From assembly GCA_937973685.1 (NCBI GenBank), contig CALJKJ010000043.1:23400-87399 (forward strand): a DNA stretch of 64,000 nucleotides, in the 5' to 3' direction. The notes below the pieces were generated by a model that was not told where the DNA came from, did no database searches, and was given only the letters and a program-made list of their open reading frames with translations. The translations under genes and the position numbers were made by a program. Source of the DNA: an uncultured Flavobacteriales bacterium. GTDB taxonomy: Bacteria > Bacteroidota > Bacteroidia > Flavobacteriales_D > Crocinitomicaceae. Below, in pieces: positions 60,172 through 64,000 of the stretch. Numbering within the stretch: position 1 is the first letter of the stretch; every line of letters begins with the position of its first letter.

Positions 60172-61545
60172 CTAATCCTTTATAACACTTAGTTTTTTGT
60201 GTGAAATTCCTGTTTTACTTGCAATGTTGACGATATATTCTCCAGCATAAACGGTTTGAGTATCAAAATACGTTATGGTACTTCCTGGTTGTATGTATTG
60301 TGTTGCAATGATTTTTCCCGATAAGTCTAACAAGGTAACTGTCAACTGCTCATCAACCAATCCCTTTACTTGAATTGCGACAATTTCGGATGCTGGATTT
60401 GGCACCAATTGTATTGTTAACTGATCCAACTCGCTTTGTGTTATTCCTGCGGTAGAAGAATAAACGGTTGTTGGCTCTGTAATACTCGTTACTTTGCTTG
60501 CAGAAACGACACCGTAATAGGTTGGACCAACTAAATAGGGGTAAACGGAATTCCAGTTGGCATCTACCGTTGCAAAATAACAATAAGTACCATTTGGATA
60601 CTCTGGCGTTACACAAAAACGACCATTGTGGCTGTCTAAATAATCTGCTTGTCCCACATGTGGAATGTATTCGTAATCTTCGCGAAAATATCCCAAAGGA
60701 TACGTTGCACTTACAGCAGGTCCGTCTGCAACATCTGTTCCATCGGCATGAACTGTTCGTGTTGTGATTGCGCGCAATTGGTAACTCGATTTGATACGTG
60801 TAATTCCGCCCGTTCCATCAGCATTTGCAAAACCATACGCACCATATACAGGAAAACCGTCTGCAGCAAATCCAATTAAAGGTGAATGAACAGTATTGTC
60901 AATAGCGTACAAGCCATCTGCATCGTACAACGTACAAATGGTTGAAATGACAGTTAAGTCTAAATCAAATGCACTTGGATTCTGATGGTGGTGATAATTA
61001 CCTTGAGCTGGGTGACCTTTGGAACAGTCAAAACCTGCTTTTTCAGCAACAATTGCATCCCTGTTCCAAGCTTGTGTTGTTGCAGGTCCTCCGGGACAAG
61101 GTGGATTTCCAGGTCCGCCACACAAACTATTGGTTGTAGTGTTCCAAGCCACACCGTCTCTGAAATCAAACATTGCTGTACCATTGATGAAAATACCGAT
61201 ATTTCCTCCTTGAGTTGCTGTTGGCGTTCCCGTATTTTGAACAGGCGTTAAGGGCAATTTAAAAATTGCGTTTTGATCACTAGCCAAACTTGGATTACCA
61301 TCTAAAAAAGGCCCAGTAGTATATGCTGGAATACCATGTGTTGTCACATACACCCATGCTGAGGAATATTCTACTTTTTGGACATTTGCTTTTACGTTAT
61401 CTTGAATTGCCGTTGAATTTCCTTGTACGTAATGACTTCCATTAATTGTCGTGTTTTGGAGCCAAGATGTGACACTCGGACTTTGCCCTATTGCGTTTAA
61501 CGCAAAGAATAAGAGCGCAGTAGCACTGATTTTTTTCATTTTCAT
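60172..61545 (-). CDS. T9SS-exported YHYH-domain protein, last gene of the MbnP-MbnH operon
   Basis: The protein has 457 residues. Signal peptide (to about LNAIGQ), then a YHYH domain with KGHPAQGNYHHHQNPSAFDL, HSPLIGFAADGFPVYGAYGF and YFREDYEYIPHVGQADYLD. The His-rich HPAQGNYHHHQ and later RTVHADGTD and LDSHNGRFCV could bind metal. The C-terminus is a type A sorting domain from LVPNPASEI. YHYH proteins are secreted and their function is unknown. The start overlaps the MbnH-like gene by 4 nt, so the product is made together with the kynurenine-forming pair. Confidence 0.85.
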   Translation of the reverse strand: MKMKKISATALLFFALNAIGQSPSVTSWLQNTTINGSHYVQGNSTAIQDNVKANVQKVEYSSAWVYVTTHGIPAYTTGPFLDGNPSLASDQNAIFKLPLTPVQNTGTPTATQGGNIGIFINGTAMFDFRDGVAWNTTTNSLCGGPGNPPCPGGPATTQAWNRDAIVAEKAGFDCSKGHPAQGNYHHHQNPSAFDLDLTVISTICTLYDADGLYAIDNTVHSPLIGFAADGFPVYGAYGFANADGTGGITRIKSSYQLRAITTRTVHADGTDVADGPAVSATYPLGYFREDYEYIPHVGQADYLDSHNGRFCVTPEYPNGTYCYFATVDANWNSVYPYLVGPTYYGVVSASKVTSITEPTTVYSSTAGITQSELDQLTIQLVPNPASEIVAIQVKGLVDEQLTVTLLDLSGKIIATQYIQPGSTITYFDTQTVYAGEYIVNIASKTGISHKKLSVIKD

Positions 61546-62561
61546 GGGTTTTGTTGTTTAAAATTATTGATTGGAAATTGAAATGCTTTGTTCTGTACAA
61601 AACCGTTATCGGATAGGCACATTAAAAAAGCGATGATATCTATTTTGTCTCGGGATGTCAAGTGGTTTTTAGCGGGCAATCGCGCATCACCATTTGATAC
61701 ACCCGTTTGATAATGGTTCAATACGTCGGCTAGTTTTTTGAAACGACCATCGTGCATGTAGGGGTAGGTGAAGGCAATGTTGCGCAAACTTGGCACCTTG
61801 AAATGAAGTGAATCTTTTTTGTTTTTAGTGATTTCATATCTACCCAAGTCGTTTAAGTTTGGATCTATTGGCAAATCGTTTTTTGCAAAGTCATGATTGG
61901 TGAAAAATGGTTCTGTGTGACAACTGGCGCAATTTTCATTAAACAGCGCATAACCGGTTGCTTCTTGCTCCGTAAATTGCTCTTTGCCTGCACGCACCCT
62001 GTCGTATTTCGAATCGGCACTGATCAAGGATAATAAGAACTGTGCCATTGCTTTGAGTAATTGTTCGCCACTTAATTGTTCTGTTTTGTAAGCTTTTACA
62101 ATCAATTCATGGTAACGCTTGTTCTTGTTAACACGTTGCAACACCGTTTTTAAATCACTTCCCATTTCCGTTTTGTTTGCAATCGGAGCAAGTACCTGAA
62201 AATCCAAATGAGAAATTGCGCCATCCCACATGAATTTTTTTTGCCAGGCCAAATTGAATAAAGCTGGGGCGTTTCTGTTGCCTATTGCATCGTTAATACC
62301 GTGACTTGTTGGGTGATCTACATGCGTAAATGCAACATAGGAAGAATGACAACTTGCACAAGAAATCGTGCTGTCTTGCGATAAAATCGGATCGTAAAAC
62401 AATACTTTTCCCAATAGTATTTTGTCAGCTGTTATTGGATTGTTATTGAAATTATAAACTGGTTTTGGCCAATAATTTGGATAACTGATCAATGCAGGGA
62501 TTTTGAAGTAACTGAGACTTATTACCACGACAAAAAATATCCACAGCAGTTCTTTTTTCAT
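61542..62561 (-). CDS. MbnH-like dihaem protein (MauG / cytochrome-c-peroxidase family)
   Basis: The protein has 339 residues with an N-terminal membrane or signal segment (LLWIFFVVVISLSYF). Two c-type haem sites are present: CASCH at 68-72 (in STISCASCHSSYVAFTH) and CASCH at 211-215. FKVPSLRNIAFTYPYMHDGR is the conserved late motif of the bacterial dihaem peroxidase family. Placement directly after an MbnP gene points to the MbnH subgroup, which oxidises a Trp of MbnP to kynurenine. Plain cytochrome-c peroxidase activity is the alternative. It overlaps both neighbours by 4 nt. Confidence 0.85.
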   Translation of the reverse strand: MKKELLWIFFVVVISLSYFKIPALISYPNYWPKPVYNFNNNPITADKILLGKVLFYDPILSQDSTISCASCHSSYVAFTHVDHPTSHGINDAIGNRNAPALFNLAWQKKFMWDGAISHLDFQVLAPIANKTEMGSDLKTVLQRVNKNKRYHELIVKAYKTEQLSGEQLLKAMAQFLLSLISADSKYDRVRAGKEQFTEQEATGYALFNENCASCHTEPFFTNHDFAKNDLPIDPNLNDLGRYEITKNKKDSLHFKVPSLRNIAFTYPYMHDGRFKKLADVLNHYQTGVSNGDARLPAKNHLTSRDKIDIIAFLMCLSDNGFVQNKAFQFPINNFKQQNP

Positions 62562-63223
62562 GGCATTATAGGTTTGAAAAGTTGCTGGAATAAGCCTGAA
62601 AAAGCAACTGCTGCTGGTGAGGGCGACATGATTTCATAATCGTTTGTAGCTGCTATCCAGTTTAGCAACGGGTCGATTGTAAGTTCTACAACCAGTTTAT
62701 TTCCTCGTTTAACAAAAGGAAAAGTTACGGTTTGTAGCGTGTTAGTTGGAGCAGTAGCACCTCCAATATGATAGGCAAACGATTTTTTTTCGGATTGATT
62801 ACGGATGATTTCGCCTTCCATTTTCAAATGAATATATCCGCTTTGCCACGTCCAAAAATGACCGTTCATCGGATCTAAATCGCCCGCTAATACGCCATGT
62901 TCAACAGTTGCACTATCCACACCGATCAACATTCTGATTGCATCGACTGCTTGGTTGTTGCATTGATTCAGTGTAATTGTCGTTTTACTGGAATCGTTGA
63001 GTGTCAACAAATGATAAGTATCGTATCGTTTTACGACCTTGTCTTTATGCAGCAATTCAATCTGTCCAACATAAAAACTAAACGCGTGCAATTGAATGGA
63101 ATCCGAAAAAACTTGGTTAAAAGTGACTGTTTTGTGTTGAAAGGTTGGTATAAATTCAATTGTCGTTTGCGCTCGAGCAAAAGAAAAGAACCAGCAAAAC
63201 AGGACACACAAACGAAAGTACAT
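62558..63223 (-). CDS. MbnP family copper-binding protein
   Basis: The protein has 221 residues with a signal peptide (to about FSFARAQ). The MbnP core is clear: FSFYVGQIELLHKDK, the central GDLDPMNGHFWTWQSGYIHL (Trp124 and Trp126) and KMEGEIIRN. In studied MbnP proteins a Trp in this region is oxidised to kynurenine by the partner dihaem enzyme and helps bind copper in the periplasm. The partner gene follows with a 4-nt overlap. There is no methanobactin cluster here, so this is the general MbnP-MbnH module. MgtE lies 31 nt upstream. Confidence 0.85.
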   Translation of the reverse strand: MYFRLCVLFCWFFSFARAQTTIEFIPTFQHKTVTFNQVFSDSIQLHAFSFYVGQIELLHKDKVVKRYDTYHLLTLNDSSKTTITLNQCNNQAVDAIRMLIGVDSATVEHGVLAGDLDPMNGHFWTWQSGYIHLKMEGEIIRNQSEKKSFAYHIGGATAPTNTLQTVTFPFVKRGNKLVVELTIDPLLNWIAATNDYEIMSPSPAAVAFSGLFQQLFKPIMP

Positions 63224-63254
63224 ATGTCTTTAGATACCGAACGTTACGAAAGGT

Positions 63255-64000
63255 TTAATTGAATAAAATGACTCCGACTGTAAAATAAATAAACAGTCCA
63301 ACAATGTCGTTTAAAGTTGTGACAAATGGACCTGTAGCCAATGCAGGATCTATTTTATAATGATTCAACACCAAAGGTATCAAGGTACCAAATATCGCAG
63401 CAAATAATATTACAGTGAAAAGTGAGATACTTACGACCATCCCAAGCGTTGCGCTTTCAAAATAATATGCAATTCCAAAAATTAACGCAGATAATACGAT
63501 TCCATTTAAAAGTGCGATTAGGAACTCTTTGTATAATTTTTGAAGAATACTTCCAAACATATCACTTCCTTTGGCGAGTGATTGTACGACAATTGCGGAA
63601 GATTGTACACCAACATTTCCACCCATTGCGGTAATGAGTGGAATAAAAAATGCCAAAGCAGGGACTTTGGTTATGCCACCTTCAAAACTAGAAATAACTT
63701 GAGCACCAAGAGTTCCACCAAGCATAGCAATTATTAGCCAAGGTATGCGGGCGCGAATAATTTTCCATATACTCGAATTGGATTCTACTTTTTCAGATAT
63801 ACCAGATGCTAATTGGAAATCTTTGTCGGCTTCTTCTTTGATGATGTCGACAACGTCATCGATGGTGATGCGCCCAACTAACTTGTTTTGAAAGTCGACG
63901 ACAGGAACAGATACTAAGTCGTATTTTTCCATCACTTTTACAACTCGTTCACTCGAGTCACTCGTTTTGACAAAAATCAAATTTTTGTCGTTAAAAAGTT
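63255..64000 (-). CDS. mgtE: Magnesium transporter MgtE, C-terminal part (5' end beyond the window)
   Basis: The frame runs off the right edge; 248 residues are visible. The end of the CBS pair (RVVKVMEKYDLVSVPVVDFQ, GRITIDDVVDIIKEEADKD) precedes the five-helix membrane domain with ITAMGGNVGVQSSAIVVQSL and DPALATGPFVTTLNDIVGLF. In the family this forms the Mg2+ pore and its Asp-containing gate. The apparent TTG start inside the window is not the real start. The protein takes up Mg2+ across the inner membrane and closes when the CBS domains bind Mg2+. Confidence 0.93.
   Translation of the reverse strand, partial: LFNDKNLIFVKTSDSSERVVKVMEKYDLVSVPVVDFQNKLVGRITIDDVVDIIKEEADKDFQLASGISEKVESNSSIWKIIRARIPWLIIAMLGGTLGAQVISSFEGGITKVPALAFFIPLITAMGGNVGVQSSAIVVQSLAKGSDMFGSILQKLYKEFLIALLNGIVLSALIFGIAYYFESATLGMVVSISLFTVILFAAIFGTLIPLVLNHYKIDPALATGPFVTTLNDIVGLFIYFTVGVILFN

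Noticed and set aside
61542..62561. Part of a methanobactin cluster
   Set aside because: No methanobactin precursor or biosynthesis genes are present, and MbnP-MbnH pairs also occur alone.

Overview
The window comes from a chromosome of a Bacteroidota member, most likely a Flavobacteriales / Crocinitomicaceae-type aquatic bacterium (Fluviicola-like). The reasons are the low G+C content, type IX secretion (T9SS) C-terminal sorting domains with the YPNPTT-type motif on several large secreted proteins, a porZ-recO pair, a hemD-DUF4271 pair, an RprX/RprY-like two-component system, and many promoters with the Bacteroidota -7 box TAnnTTTG. The species assignment is inference. Nearly all genes are intact; only the two genes at the window edges are partial.

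Layout. 1-6800: an edge-truncated membrane-anchored TPR/LuxR regulator, a metallo-beta-lactamase/rhodanese sulfur enzyme, a methyltransferase, and a VWA + MoxR-like AAA pair. 6831-10605: a segment with a T9SS multicopper oxidase, a T9SS secreted protein and a small Cys-rich HYC_CC_PP protein. It is bounded by two copies of the tRNA-Arg 3' end plus terminator, which looks like an old integration or duplication. 10594-10760: tRNA-Arg and a 51-bp tandem repeat that copies its 5' end. 10893-23900: porZ-recO, pnuC with an ABC-F ATPase, a pseudouridine synthase - outer-membrane protein - lysS operon, yraN, a MORN-repeat protein and a LysE exporter. 23914-30303: a tight five-gene operon (class A PBP, scoA, GT-C-like membrane protein, scoB, GT2) in which the two CoA-transferase subunits are separated by a sugar-transferase gene. 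30460-37040: hemD/DUF4271, glutaryl-CoA dehydrogenase, hemW, a GT2 and a SPOR-domain amidase. 37181-43045: tRNA-Asn with a duplicated 3' end, an accessory stretch of small genes (HxlR regulator, GNATs, methyltransferase, CPBP-like, DUF4260, DoxX) and tRNA-Leu. 43119-54780: a CotH/T9SS protein, hutI, a DUF4143-type protein with broken Walker motifs, AMP nucleosidase, TspO, an RskA-like domain protein, LD-carboxypeptidase, and lipoprotein and DUF4836-like envelope proteins. 54793-64000: aldehyde dehydrogenase, RprXY-like two-component system, DEAD-box helicase, an overlapping MbnP-MbnH-YHYH operon and the C-terminal part of MgtE.

Themes. Copper handling may recur: a laccase-like oxidase with a Met/Pro-rich loop, a HYC_CC_PP protein, and an MbnP/MbnH pair in which the known family members make a kynurenine-dependent copper site. 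Amino-acid and acyl-CoA breakdown (gcdH, scoAB, hutI, aldehyde dehydrogenase) is scattered over separate loci. Cell-envelope construction (PBP1a, amidase, LD-carboxypeptidase, GTs, PorZ) is the third theme. tRNA loci are sites of rearrangement: two of the three carry partial duplicates of their own sequence close by. No CRISPR array, rRNA, transposase or integrase gene was seen.
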